Shown: in pieces, positions 1 through 8,131 of the stretch
Layout of the letters: each line of letters begins with the position of its first letter
Numbering within the stretch: the stretch's first letter is position 1
From: Alphaproteobacteria bacterium
GTDB taxonomy: Bacteria; Pseudomonadota; Alphaproteobacteria; Rhodobacterales; Rhodobacteraceae
DNA: 64,000 bases
Direction: 5' to 3'
Assembly (NCBI GenBank): GCA_030425145.1
Contig: JAUHVK010000014.1
Coordinates: forward strand, 51,852 to 115,851
Program-made: the position numbers and the translations under genes
The notes under the pieces: generated by a model
Seen by the model: only the letters and a program-made list of their open reading frames with translations
The model's database searches: none
What the model was told of the DNA's origin: nothing

Positions 1-1277
1 TGGCTGTACCACGTCCAGTCCGGGCAGCGGCTGATGCCCAATGCATCGACGCCCAGCCAATAGGCCGTGGCCTTGATCGCGTCGGCGTTGTATTGCAAAT
101 TTGCAGGGAGCGGGCCGTTTTCCGGCGGTCCGTCTTGCAATAATACAAAGGCTCCCAGCATCCGCCGTTGCGCCGACGAGGGCGCGGCCTTGCGGGCATA
201 GTAGCCACCCTTTGCGCCGTCTTGCAGCTTTTTGCCCATGTCACCGAACTGCGCGCGGGCGAACATGTCGGTGCGTTTCGGCACGCGGGGCACGTTGGCT
301 TCGTCGATATAGGTGGTGGGCGTGTCGACCCGTTTCAGGGTTTCGAACGGATGCGGGCCGTCGACATAGCGGCGGCCGTCGAAAGGGTTGGTGTTGAGGC
401 TGGAACGGGCCGAGGTGCTGCCGAGTTTCCACGCGAGCCCGTGAGTCAGGGATTTCGGCTGCTCGGCGGCCAGCGGCGCGTCATGGGCCAGTTCGAAATT
501 CGTCGTGACCACCGCCACACCGAACCGATCGCCGAGCCACGGATTGACCAACTGTCCGGATGAAACGTACGCCAGACCAGCCGCAGCCGTACAGACGTTC
601 AGGTCGACATCCGTGCTGGTAGCCGTATGTGCCTTGGCGTCCCAGCCGAGCAGACGGATATAATTGGCGATGACGACAGCGGTTTCGGTAGCGCGCAGGC
701 AGGCGCGGTGGGCCTGAGCATCTGTTATCCACTCGGTCCCGGTTTCGCCGGGTTTAGGGTCACGTGGGATCTCATACAGAAACACCAGCGCGGTGTGGTG
801 CCCGTCGATGGTGCTGGGCGGTGCTTCCATCGATTCCTTAAGATCGGCCATAATCATGTCGATGCCGGAAGCCAGCGTTTTGGTCTGTCGGGTCTTCAGA
901 TCATTGGCCAGTCGGTCGATATCAGGGTTGAGGCGCGGTTCGGGTAACAGCGCTTCTTGCAGCAAAGGGCCGATGCCGACCATCGTCGCGTCTGAGAAAT
1001 ATCCAAACGCTTTTAGGTGGTTGGCGCGCTCTATTACATTGTCCGGACAGACGGAGCGGGCTTTGTTCACAAAGCCGTCGCGGATCGCGTCCATCATCGC
1101 TTGGTATTCGCCCATCGCGTTAACGATGGAGGCGGGGTCTTCGGGGCGGTGAAAACTGAGACCGGGATGGCGCGGGATCGATGCAGGGTTTGGCATCGGC
1201 CCACTCGCCGCACGCTCCAGCGGGAACGGGCCAAGGTGCACCGGCCGATTTCTATCGGAAAAGAACCGCAAGCCCAT
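1..1277 (-). CDS. Reductive dehalogenase / QueG-like Fe-S cobalamin protein, N-terminal part (partial)
   Basis: The frame is open from an ATG at 1277 to the window edge, giving about 425 residues with no stop. A good GGGAGGA ribosome site lies just upstream of this ATG. Around residues 190-215 there is a YIRLLGW segment, and further on a stretch reading GLAYVSSGQLVNPWLGDRFG. Both match the pattern of cobalamin-dependent reductive dehalogenases and epoxyqueuosine reductase (GLG-x-IG-x-N, then a P-x-x-G-x-x-x-R/G core). The 4Fe-4S cysteines expected nearer the C-terminus lie outside the window. A dehalogenase-like redox role is an inference from this similarity, and no substrate can be named. 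It follows a WYL-domain regulator on the same strand, with 56 bases between them. Confidence 0.6.
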   Translation of the reverse strand, partial: MGLRFFSDRNRPVHLGPFPLERAASGPMPNPASIPRHPGLSFHRPEDPASIVNAMGEYQAMMDAIRDGFVNKARSVCPDNVIERANHLKAFGYFSDATMVGIGPLLQEALLPEPRLNPDIDRLANDLKTRQTKTLASGIDMIMADLKESMEAPPSTIDGHHTALVFLYEIPRDPKPGETGTEWITDAQAHRACLRATETAVVIANYIRLLGWDAKAHTATSTDVDLNVCTAAAGLAYVSSGQLVNPWLGDRFGVAVVTTNFELAHDAPLAAEQPKSLTHGLAWKLGSTSARSSLNTNPFDGRRYVDGPHPFETLKRVDTPTTYIDEANVPRVPKRTDMFARAQFGDMGKKLQDGAKGGYYARKAAPSSAQRRMLGAFVLLQDGPPENGPLPANLQYNADAIKATAYWLGVDALGISRCPDWTWYS

Positions 1278-1333
1278 TATGTCCTCCCATGCGCGTTCTA
1301 CCGCGCGTCTGGGCTGAGTGCACCATTCCCGGC

Positions 1334-1999
1334 TCAGGACTGCAAGGCGTGAAAGTCCTTCAGTGTTTTTCCGACCTCATCGACAAAGAGACCGGGCAGG
1401 GGCGTGAGGTCTGTCACCCGGTCCATTCGGAAGGTGGCGAAGGCTTCGTCGGTCTCGTCCCAGACGACACAAGTCCAGATGCGACCCCAGTAATCGAGAT
1501 GCAGTGGCCGAACCGTGTGATTCTGGATGTCACCCTCAAGCCGCAGTCGCAGTTTTTGGCGCGCGCGGATCGCCTTGCGGAAGGCTGGCATGTGGCGAAA
1601 GCCTTGCGCGGCCTCGGCAAAAGGGTAGGTCGCAAAGCCAAACTTGCCGACAGGGGTTCCCGCGTCTTCTGGCAGCACGGCGTCGATCTTGTCGGCCAGC
1701 GCCCGTGCGGCGACTGCCAAATCCTCGGTTTCAGACGCGCCGACCGCCGCCAGTCCGACATGCAGCGCCTCCAGTTCCGATTGGGTCAGGTTGAGCGGTG
1801 GCAGGGTGATCATCGCCTGCGCGGTATAGCCAGACCCGCGCGCTCCCTCGACCGGGACACCCGACGCGGCAAGCGTGTCCATGTCGCGATAGATCGTACG
1901 CACGGAGACGCCGAGATCCTGTGCCATCGCCTCGGCGGTGTGGAGGCGACCGTCCTTGAGGCGCTGCATCAGGGCGTAGAGCCGGTCGCTGCGTTTCAT
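1334..1999 (-). CDS. YafY-type HTH/WYL-domain transcriptional regulator
   Basis: The 221-residue protein starts at MKRSDRLYALMQRL. An N-terminal helix-turn-helix (roughly residues 10-50, with VSVRTIYRDMDTLAASGVPV) is followed by a WYL ligand-binding region around residues 150-190 (LHLDYWGRIWTCVVWDE). This is the standard YafY/DeoR-like arrangement and usual length. The frame stays open further upstream to 2983, but that extension is antisense to tatA and tatB, so the internal ATG is taken. The gene sits directly upstream of the dehalogenase-like gene on the same strand and probably controls it. A cluster of TGACA/TGTCA motifs lies just upstream. Confidence 0.85.
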   Translation of the reverse strand: MKRSDRLYALMQRLKDGRLHTAEAMAQDLGVSVRTIYRDMDTLAASGVPVEGARGSGYTAQAMITLPPLNLTQSELEALHVGLAAVGASETEDLAVAARALADKIDAVLPEDAGTPVGKFGFATYPFAEAAQGFRHMPAFRKAIRARQKLRLRLEGDIQNHTVRPLHLDYWGRIWTCVVWDETDEAFATFRMDRVTDLTPLPGLFVDEVGKTLKDFHALQS

Positions 2000-2029
2000 C
2001 TGATTCTCCGTGCTGCGCTGCGTGTATAC

Positions 2030-2063
2030 TGACAAAAACCTGTCAACTGACAAGCTCTTGACA
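2030..2063. promoter_or_regulatory. Clustered TGACA/TGTCA motifs, candidate operator
   Basis: Four pentamers fall within 34 bases: TGACA at 2030, TGTCA at 2041, TGACA at 2048 and TGACA at 2059. The 10-mer TGACAAAAAC occurs twice, 29 bases apart, and the second copy overlaps a TTGACA that could serve as a -35 element. The cluster lies between the divergent WYL regulator and tatA, so it is a reasonable autoregulatory site. Function is inferred. Confidence 0.45.
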
Positions 2064-2173
2064 AAAACGGCCGAAATTGGCGTGTTTTCGTCCTTTCGCA
2101 GGGCGTCACGAGCCATTACATAACCGCAGTGGAATTCAACGCAGGCATCTGCCTGCCGGTAAGGAGAGACTTC

Positions 2174-2398
2174 ATGGGTATCGGAAATATCGGTCTGCCG
2201 GGCCTTCTGCTCATCGCCGTCGTGGTGCTGGTGCTGTTTGGCCGTGGCAAGATCTCGTCGCTGATGGGCGAAGTTGGCAAAGGCATCACCGCGTTCAAGA
2301 AGGGCGTGGACGAAGGCAAGCAGGAGCTTGAGGAACAGAAAGCCGAAGCCGCCAAGGACGTGACGCCTGAAGAGGCGAAAGACAAGGACAAGGTCTAA
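2174..2398 (+). CDS. tatA: Twin-arginine translocase subunit TatA
   Basis: This 74-residue protein has one N-terminal membrane helix ([16 protein letters not shown]), the FG-x-x-K hinge (FGRGKI) and an amphipathic, charged tail. These are the TatA hallmarks, and the protein assembles the pore for folded Tat substrates in the inner membrane. The start is the ATG preceded by AAGGAGA, giving [10 protein letters not shown]. An upstream in-frame ATG at 2129 lacks such a site. It is the first gene of a tatABC operon, with tatB beginning 6 bases after its stop. Confidence 0.97.
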   Translation: MGIGNIGLPGLLLIAVVVLVLFGRGKISSLMGEVGKGITAFKKGVDEGKQELEEQKAEAAKDVTPEEAKDKDKV

Positions 2399-2404
2399 AC
2401 GATT

Positions 2405-2857
2405 ATGTTCGATCTTGGCTTTGCCGAGCTTTTGGTGATCGGGGTCGTGGCGTTGATCGTCGTCGGCCCAAAGGATTTGCCAGTGCTGTTCCGGAAGGTG
2501 GGCAACTTCATGGGCAAGGCCCGTGGCATGGCGCGGGATTTCAGCCGCGCGATGAACGAGGCCGCAGACGAATCCGGTGTCCGGGACGTGCAAAAAACCT
2601 TCAAGTCCGCGACCAACCCGCTGGGCAGCGCGATGGATGGCGTGAAAGATGCAGCGAAGTCGATGACCAATATCGACCCGTCCAGCAACACAGGAAAGTT
2701 GTCCGCCGAACGTGAGGCCGCCAAGAAGAAAATCGAAGTCAGTGCCGCCCGCGCCGCTGCCGACCGCAAGAAGCGCGAGGCCGACGAGGCACTGAAAAAG
2801 GCCGAGGAAATGGAAGCGGCATTGAAAGCCGAGTCCAACCCGGAAAAGGACGCCTGA
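2405..2857 (+). CDS. tatB: Sec-independent protein translocase TatB
   Basis: The 150-residue protein begins [26 protein letters not shown], the classic TatB membrane helix and GPKDLP hinge. A long, charged, alanine-rich amphipathic and coiled-coil region follows. TatB partners TatC in binding twin-arginine signal peptides. It lies between tatA and tatC with almost no spacing, which supports a single transcript. Confidence 0.97.
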   Translation: MFDLGFAELLVIGVVALIVVGPKDLPVLFRKVGNFMGKARGMARDFSRAMNEAADESGVRDVQKTFKSATNPLGSAMDGVKDAAKSMTNIDPSSNTGKLSAEREAAKKKIEVSAARAAADRKKREADEALKKAEEMEAALKAESNPEKDA

Positions 2858-2858
2858 G

Positions 2859-3812
2859 ATGAGTGCCCGCGACGACGAGATCGAGGATAGCAGCGCGCCG
2901 TTGATCGAGCATCTGGCCGAGCTGCGCACCCGGCTGATCCGGTCGGTAATTGCGCTGATTATCGGCATCTGTGTGCTGTTCATCCCGTTTCAGGGTGATT
3001 TTCTCGCCGAGCATGTGCTGCGCTTCCTGCTCGTTCCAATCGAGGAAACGCTGCGCGCTCTGGGTGATCCGGCTCCGACGCTTCAGTATACCAGCCCGCA
3101 GGAATACCTGTTTGTGCTGTTCCGCATCGGTCTGGTGTTCGGCTTTGCCTTGGCCTTCCCGGTGATCGCGCACCAGATGTGGCGCTTCATTGCGCCGGGC
3201 CTCTATAAATCCGAGAAATCGGCGTTCCTGCCGTTCATCATCGCATCACCGGTGATGTTCCTGGCAGGCGCGGCCTTTGCGCATTTTGTGGTGACGCCGC
3301 TGGCCATGGCATTCTTTCTTGGCTTCACCGACGCGCCGTCGCTGTTCGCCAATATGCTGTCCGACTCCGTGGATGTGGACCCGACGGCGGTGGTGCCTGC
3401 GACCAATGACGGGTTGAAGATCACCTTCTTCGGTAAGGTGAATGAAAGCCTCCAGACATCGCTGGTGTTCATCATGGCCTTTGGCCTGTGCTTTCAGCTG
3501 CCCGTGCTGCTGACCCTTATGGGCAAGGCGGGGCTTGTTTCGGCTGATGGTCTGGGCAGCGTGCGCAAATACGCGATGGTCGGCATTCTGGTGCTGGCCG
3601 CGCTTGTGACGCCGCCCGATGTGGTGACGCAGCTTATCCTCTTTACCGTGGTTTACGGGCTTTATGAGGTGTCGATCATCCTTGTGCGACGCGTTGAAAA
3701 AAAGCGCGAAAAAGAGCTGAAAGCCCAGGGTCTCTGGTTCGAAGAGGACCCGGCTGAGGGCATGGAGGATGACCCTCTGATGCAGGAATTCGACGAGGAT
3801 GCGAAGAAGTGA
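2859..3812 (+). CDS. tatC: Sec-independent protein translocase TatC
   Basis: This 317-residue polytopic membrane protein begins with the TatC pattern LIEHLAELRTRLIRS. The segment QYTSPQEYLFVLFRIGLVFG and several hydrophobic helices follow. It is longer than the E. coli protein because of an insert around residues 150-195 and a charged C-terminal tail, as is usual in alphaproteobacteria. It is the Tat signal-peptide receptor. Its stop overlaps the next gene by 4 bases. Confidence 0.97.
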   Translation: MSARDDEIEDSSAPLIEHLAELRTRLIRSVIALIIGICVLFIPFQGDFLAEHVLRFLLVPIEETLRALGDPAPTLQYTSPQEYLFVLFRIGLVFGFALAFPVIAHQMWRFIAPGLYKSEKSAFLPFIIASPVMFLAGAAFAHFVVTPLAMAFFLGFTDAPSLFANMLSDSVDVDPTAVVPATNDGLKITFFGKVNESLQTSLVFIMAFGLCFQLPVLLTLMGKAGLVSADGLGSVRKYAMVGILVLAALVTPPDVVTQLILFTVVYGLYEVSIILVRRVEKKREKELKAQGLWFEEDPAEGMEDDPLMQEFDEDAKK

Positions 3813-4645
3813 CCGACCCGATGGAGCGGATCGCCGCCGCGCTGGAGCGCCTTGCTCCGGCGCCGCAGCCAGCCCCGGATTTCGACTTAGCGGATGCATT
3901 TGTCTGGCATGTGGACCCAGATCACCTGCAACCCGTGCCGAAGGTCAGCCGGGTTCCCGTGGACCTGCTTGTGGGGGTGGATCGCAGCCGCGATACGCTC
4001 TTGGCCAATACAAGGCAGTTTGCCAAAGGTTTGCCAGCGAACAACGCGCTGCTTTGGGGCGCGCGTGGTATGGGCAAATCGAGCCTTGTGAAGGCGGTTC
4101 ATGCTGCCGTGCTGGCCGAAGGGCTGTCGGTGAAACTGGTGGAGTTGCAGCGCGAGGATTTGCCGAGCGTGGCGCGCTTGCTCAACCTTCTCAGGGCTGC
4201 CGATCACCGCTTCCTGCTGTTCTGCGATGACCTGAGTTTCAGTCATGACGACCAGCATTACAAATCGTTGAAGGCTGTTCTGGATGGCGGGGTCGAGGGA
4301 CGTCCGGACAATGTGGTTTTCTATGCCACGTCGAACCGCCGTCACCTGATGCCGCGGGACATGATCGAGAACGAGCGGTCCTCGGCGATCAACCCGTCTG
4401 AGGCGGTGGAAGAGAAGGTGTCGCTGTCGGATCGGTTTGGTCTGTGGCTGGGTTTCCACCCGTGTAATCAGGACGACTACCTGGCGATGATCCGGGGCTA
4501 CTGCGATGCCCATGGGGTCGAGATCGACGATGCCACATTGCGGGCAGAGGCGATTGAATGGCAGGCGACCCGTGGGTCGCGGTCAGGCCGGGTGGCGTGG
4601 CAGTATTTCACCGATCTTGCGGGCCGCCGCGGCGTCGCAATCTAA
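3809..4645 (+). CDS. DUF815-family P-loop ATPase
   Basis: The 278-residue protein has a Walker A motif (GARGMGKSSLVK, about residue 90) and a Walker B-like FCDDLSF. The segment FYATSNRRHLMPRDM that follows is typical of the DUF815 AAA+ family. The physiological role of the family is not established. The gene overlaps the tatC stop by 4 bases and is therefore co-transcribed with tatABC. Confidence 0.9.
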   Translation: MTDPMERIAAALERLAPAPQPAPDFDLADAFVWHVDPDHLQPVPKVSRVPVDLLVGVDRSRDTLLANTRQFAKGLPANNALLWGARGMGKSSLVKAVHAAVLAEGLSVKLVELQREDLPSVARLLNLLRAADHRFLLFCDDLSFSHDDQHYKSLKAVLDGGVEGRPDNVVFYATSNRRHLMPRDMIENERSSAINPSEAVEEKVSLSDRFGLWLGFHPCNQDDYLAMIRGYCDAHGVEIDDATLRAEAIEWQATRGSRSGRVAWQYFTDLAGRRGVAI

Positions 4646-4713
4646 GACCTGTGTGGCACCAAATTCGCCGCTTTACTCGGGGGCGTGCGCTCCAGAATTT
4701 TATGGGTGAGGCC

Positions 4714-4737
4714 CAGAATCTTCGTACGAAGATTCTG
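4714..4737. repeat. Perfect 24-bp palindrome
   Basis: The arm CAGAATCTTCGT is followed at once by its exact reverse complement, giving a 24-bp palindrome centred on TAC/GTA. It lies in the 220-bp gap between the DUF815 ATPase and the convergent folate operon. There is no flanking T-run and no loop, so it is not a typical terminator. A protein-binding site or a cruciform-type transcription end is possible. Confidence 0.5.
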
Positions 4738-4824
4738 ACGCGCCGACGTTAATATTCTGCAAATCGGAACTCTTGCCGGTCTGGCAATACCCATCTTCTC
4801 GACTCGCAAAAAATCACTCGCATG

Positions 4825-4857
4825 AAAGAGCCGTGCCAAGTTCAGGCACGGCTCTTT
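4825..4857. terminator. Stem-loop terminator between convergent operons
   Basis: A 13-bp perfect stem (AAAGAGCCGTGCC at 4825-4837 with its complement at 4845-4857) encloses a 7-base loop, with A/T-rich stem ends on both strands. It lies 10 bases beyond the stop of the minus-strand methyltransferase operon and could also serve the tat operon from the other side. Confidence 0.75.
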
Positions 4858-4867
4858 CCGCAAATCC

Positions 4868-5950
4868 TTAAGCCCGGCGGCGGCGGCCCCCGCTGCGGCC
4901 TTCGCGGCCACGGCCTTCCTGACCGGCTTTCGGCGGCTGACGGTTGAACGAAATCCACGCCCCACCGCCTTCGTCATTGTTGGTAAGGAAGTTTGCGGCG
5001 CGGATCGCTTCCATCTCTTTGCCCGGACGCGGCTTGGTCGAGCCGAGGCCGAAGAGTGTGCAGAAGGTTTCGTCGTCCATGTCCTCTGGCAGAATGATGC
5101 CGGCAGCGGCCACTTCGGCGCGCTTTTCTGCTATCTTGGTGGGGCCGACGGGCAGAGCGACCGGGTTCATGATGGCGGAGGTCATGCCGGCACCCATGGC
5201 CATCGGCAGGAAGGCATTGTTGATGCCATGGCGGTTCGGCAGGCCGAAGCTGATGTTTGACGCGCCGCAGGTGGTGTTCACGCCAAGCTCTTCCCGCAGA
5301 CGACGGACGAGGGTGAAGACTTGGAGACCGGCAGTGCCCATGGCGCCGATCGGCATGACCAGTGGGTCAACCACGATGTCATGCGCCGGGATGCCGAAAT
5401 CTGCGGCGCGTTCGACGATTTTCTTGGCCACGGAAAAACGGACGTCGGGGTCTTCGCTGATCCCGGTGTCGTCGTTCGAGATCGCCACAACTGGCACGTT
5501 GTATTTCTTGACCAGCGGAAGCACCATCTCGAGCCGCTCTTCCTCACCCGTGACCGAGTTCAGAAGGGGACGGCCTTCAGCAGCGGCAAGACCGTTTTCC
5601 AATGCGCCGGGTACCGAGCTGTCGATGCAGAGCGGGCAGTCCGTGACCGCTTGTACGCGTTCGACCAGTTCCTTCATCAGTGTCGGTTCGACAAAATTGT
5701 TGTCGGCATAGCGCGGATCTTCGGCCATCTTGTTCGAGAACACGGCGCCGGAGTTGATGTCGAGGATGTTTGCGCCGGCTGCGACCTGCGCCAAGGCGTC
5801 AGCTTCGACCCGGCTGAAATCGCCGCGTTCCAGTTCTTCATTCAGGATCTTCCGACCAGTCGGGTTGATCCGCTCACCGATCACGCAGAACGGCTGGTCG
5901 AACCCGATGATGGCGGTTTTGGTCTTGGACTCGACAATCGTGCGGGTCAT
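4868..5950 (-). CDS. Pterin-binding methyltetrahydrofolate:corrinoid methyltransferase-like protein
   Basis: The 360-residue TIM-barrel protein resembles the pterin-binding domain of MetH/AcsE. It has IGERINPTGRK near residue 27, ANILDINSGA near 60, LCIDSSVPGALENGL near 100 and a GASNISFGLP loop. A basic, glycine- and arginine-rich tail ends it. The expected role is to pass a methyl group from methyl-tetrahydrofolate to a corrinoid. Roseobacters are known to split B12-dependent methionine synthase into separate polypeptides, and this protein fits the folate half of such a system. That assignment is inferred; the corrinoid-binding and homocysteine subunits are not in the window. It is last in a four-gene operon, overlapping the HAD gene by 4 bases. 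Confidence 0.85.
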   Translation of the reverse strand: MTRTIVESKTKTAIIGFDQPFCVIGERINPTGRKILNEELERGDFSRVEADALAQVAAGANILDINSGAVFSNKMAEDPRYADNNFVEPTLMKELVERVQAVTDCPLCIDSSVPGALENGLAAAEGRPLLNSVTGEEERLEMVLPLVKKYNVPVVAISNDDTGISEDPDVRFSVAKKIVERAADFGIPAHDIVVDPLVMPIGAMGTAGLQVFTLVRRLREELGVNTTCGASNISFGLPNRHGINNAFLPMAMGAGMTSAIMNPVALPVGPTKIAEKRAEVAAAGIILPEDMDDETFCTLFGLGSTKPRPGKEMEAIRAANFLTNNDEGGGAWISFNRQPPKAGQEGRGREGRSGGRRRRA

Positions 5951-6606
5951 GCGGCTACTCCTTCAATGCGGGCCAGAATGTCCGGCAGCGCGGGGTCTGT
6001 GAAATCGTCTATGGTCATCTTTGCGCCTACGGCGCGCAGTTGTGTGTCGCTGAGCGCCGAACGGACACCGATGCTGTAGGCCCCTGACGCGGCAGCGGCC
6101 CGCATGCCCGATGGGCTGTCCTCGAACGCGATGCAGGTCTCGGGCGACTCCCCAAGCAGGTCCATCGCAGTCAGATAAGGCAGCGGATGCGGCTTGCCGT
6201 GGGCGCATTCCTCACCAATCACGATCACCTCGAACCGGTCGCGCAACCCGATGGCGCCCAACATCGCTTCGGCATTCAGGCGCATGGCGTTGGTCACAAC
6301 GGCCAGTTGCCAGCCTTTTGCCTGCGCGTGGTCCAGAAAGCTCTCAATCCCCGGTGTCGCCGGGTAGGGCTTTGGTAGACGATCCCGGAACTGCGCCTCT
6401 TTCCATTCGCTCAGTCCTTGCGGATCGGGCTCATCAGGCAGGTAATCGGCAAAGACGTCCACGTTCAGGCGGCCATGCACCTGCTCGATGTAGAAGCCTT
6501 CGGGCACGGGAAGTCCGCGCGCCGTCCAGAGCTCCGTGAACACGGCCTCGTGGATCGGGTCAGAATTCAGCATCGTGCCGTCGAGATCGAAAAGCAGGGC
6601 TGGCAT
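5947..6606 (-). CDS. HAD-superfamily hydrolase (beta-phosphoglucomutase/phosphatase-like)
   Basis: This 219-residue protein carries the HAD motifs in order: LLFDLDGTMLNSDP at the N-terminus, VTNA near residue 105, a GKPHP lysine segment near 145 and AFEDSPSGMRAA near 165. A helical cap lies between the first two motifs. It should be a cytoplasmic phosphatase or phosphomutase. The substrate cannot be read from sequence. It is embedded between the methyltransferase and metF-like genes, with a 4-base overlap to the former, so a link to C1 metabolism is suggested only by position. Confidence 0.88.
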   Translation of the reverse strand: MPALLFDLDGTMLNSDPIHEAVFTELWTARGLPVPEGFYIEQVHGRLNVDVFADYLPDEPDPQGLSEWKEAQFRDRLPKPYPATPGIESFLDHAQAKGWQLAVVTNAMRLNAEAMLGAIGLRDRFEVIVIGEECAHGKPHPLPYLTAMDLLGESPETCIAFEDSPSGMRAAAASGAYSIGVRSALSDTQLRAVGAKMTIDDFTDPALPDILARIEGVAA

Positions 6607-6615
6607 CAGGTCGGA

Positions 6616-7542
6616 TCAGTTCGCAGCAGCGGGGGCGGTACCGGCACCACCGTTTTCGATCGCCCAGGTCGCATTGGTCTTGATCCCGCCGAGCGGGAAG
6701 AAGTGGACCTGTTCGATGTTGAAATCGGGGTTCTTTGCCTTGTGTGCAGCGAGCTTGGTCAGCACATCGGTCGGCTCGTATGGCAGGAGCAGCTTGGACA
6801 CGTCCATCGCGCGCTTCTGCAGAACCTTGAGTGACGGGCCGACACCGCAGGCGATGGCGAATTTGATCAGGGTTTGCAGCTTGGCCGGACCGGCGATGCC
6901 GATATGGACAGGCAGTTTGATGCCAGCCGCCGACAGGTCGTCGACCCACTTGATGATCGGGTCGGCGTCAAACGCAAATTGTGTGGCCAGCGCCATCTTG
7001 GCATCGGTCCGTTCCGAGAACGCTTGCTTCCAGCGCAGCGCGTCTTCGACGTTTTTCATCCCGCCAGTGGGGTCGATGTCCTTGTTGCCTTCGGGGTGGC
7101 CGGCGACGTGCAGACGCTTGAAACCTGCCTTGTCGAACAAACCGGTTTCCATGAGCTGCATCGAGCTGTGGAAGTCGCCATGCGGCTGCGCCACACCACC
7201 GGCTAGGAGCAGCGCCTGATCGACACCGGCTTCGCCCTGATAGCGGGTGATCCAGTCTGCAAGGGTTGCCTCGTCCTTGATGATGCGAGCCGGGAAGTGC
7301 GGCATCACCGGGTAGCCTTCATCCGCCAGACGCTTGGCCGTCGCCACCATGTCTTCGATCGGGGTGCCTTCGATATGAGCGATATAAACACGGGTGCCCG
7401 GTGCCAGAAGGGAGCGGAAATCCTCGACCTTTTCGGCGGTGCGGGGCATCACTTCGATGGAATAGCCCTTGAGAAACGCTTCCATCTCGGGCGTGGCGCC
7501 GGTTTCAACGGTCTCGCGCTTGCGGAAATTCAACAATGCCAT
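6616..7542 (-). CDS. metF: Methylenetetrahydrofolate reductase (divergent MetF family)
   Basis: The 308-residue barrel protein has SIEVMPRTAEKVEDF near residue 28 (the conserved glutamate region of MetF), LLLAGGVAQPHGDF near 110, and a HPEGN motif near 140. These match the roseobacter branch of methylenetetrahydrofolate reductase, which makes 5-methyl-THF using a flavin. The chosen ATG (MALLNFRK) has GGGAGG five bases upstream. An ATG 21 bases earlier overlaps that ribosome site and is disfavoured. It is second in an operon with the pterin-binding methyltransferase, which would use its product. Confidence 0.85.
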   Translation of the reverse strand: MALLNFRKRETVETGATPEMEAFLKGYSIEVMPRTAEKVEDFRSLLAPGTRVYIAHIEGTPIEDMVATAKRLADEGYPVMPHFPARIIKDEATLADWITRYQGEAGVDQALLLAGGVAQPHGDFHSSMQLMETGLFDKAGFKRLHVAGHPEGNKDIDPTGGMKNVEDALRWKQAFSERTDAKMALATQFAFDADPIIKWVDDLSAAGIKLPVHIGIAGPAKLQTLIKFAIACGVGPSLKVLQKRAMDVSKLLLPYEPTDVLTKLAAHKAKNPDFNIEQVHFFPLGGIKTNATWAIENGGAGTAPAAAN

Positions 7543-7569
7543 GATGGCCTCCCTCAGGGTCATGGGGAC

Positions 7570-7866
7570 TTACGCCCAACCTTCGTTATCAATCAGCGCC
7601 TTGAGGCGCGCCTTGTCGTATTCCGCATCAATGCGGGCCGCTTCTGCGGTGCAGACCTCCTCCGGGTCGCCCTCCAGCGGGTACGGATCGGCCTTGCGCC
7701 ATTCTGCAAGATAGCTGTCGGTATCCGATGCGCCAATTTTCATCGCCGCACGGTCGATTGCCTGCTCGAATCGTTCGGGCAACTGGGCTTTCGCGCCGCG
7801 ACGGCCTTTGCCCACGATCACCTGTGCCGGGATATCCCGCCAGTAGACAATTGTGACATCCGGCAT
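7570..7866 (-). CDS. Small 'virulence factor' family protein
   Basis: The 98-residue protein begins MPDVTIVYWRDIPAQVIVGKGR and continues with a conserved central AEWRKADPYPLEG segment. It matches a short family annotated as virulence factor (probably PF13769) that is common next to metF-like genes in alphaproteobacteria. The biochemical role is unknown. The start chosen has AAGGA nine bases upstream. An earlier in-frame ATG at 7911 would add 15 residues without a better site. It is the first gene of the folate operon. Confidence 0.75.
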   Translation of the reverse strand: MPDVTIVYWRDIPAQVIVGKGRRGAKAQLPERFEQAIDRAAMKIGASDTDSYLAEWRKADPYPLEGDPEEVCTAEAARIDAEYDKARLKALIDNEGWA

Positions 7867-8027
7867 GTCGTGATTCCTTTGCTTTGCTTGCGTCTTCGTA
7901 ATTGAGGCCATTCACGACATAAGTGCAAATTTCGACTTGTCCGCTTCCGTCTGCGACCCGCGGTTACAATAGGCGAAGGCGGCGGCCATGACGATGCTCT
8001 GGCAGGATCAAAATTCTCAGCCTTTGC

Positions 8028-8106
8028 ATGAGGTGACCTCATAACTGCGTGGGGACGCATCACAAAACTTGCGATAGTTCGAAACCGCGCTTAGGGTTGA
8101 GGTAAC
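8028..8106. promoter_or_regulatory. TGAGGTNAC repeats between divergent folate operon and ppx/gppA
   Basis: ATGAGGT-G-ACCTCAT at 8028-8042 is a perfect inverted repeat with one central base. A third half-site, TGAGGTAAC, lies at 8098-8106. A small TGCGT/ACGCA hairpin sits between them at 8046-8059. The 265-bp divergent region has no other gene. These half-sites look like a repressor or activator operator. No known riboswitch consensus was recognised here. Confidence 0.45.
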
Positions 8107-8131
8107 TTACATATTCGGAAGGCGCGAAGTC

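Noticed and set aside
2000..2983. N-terminal extension of the WYL regulator to 2983 (minus strand)
   Set aside because: It is antisense to tatA and tatB, and its residues are histidine- and arginine-rich shadow sequence. The internal ATG fits the family.
7912..7989. 25-codon frame upstream of the folate operon
   Set aside because: No ribosome site and no conserved feature. It is too short to support as a gene.
7867..8131. SAM or SAH riboswitch upstream of the folate operon
   Set aside because: No recognisable SAM-I, SAM-II or SAH consensus was found in either strand. Only inverted repeats of operator type are present.
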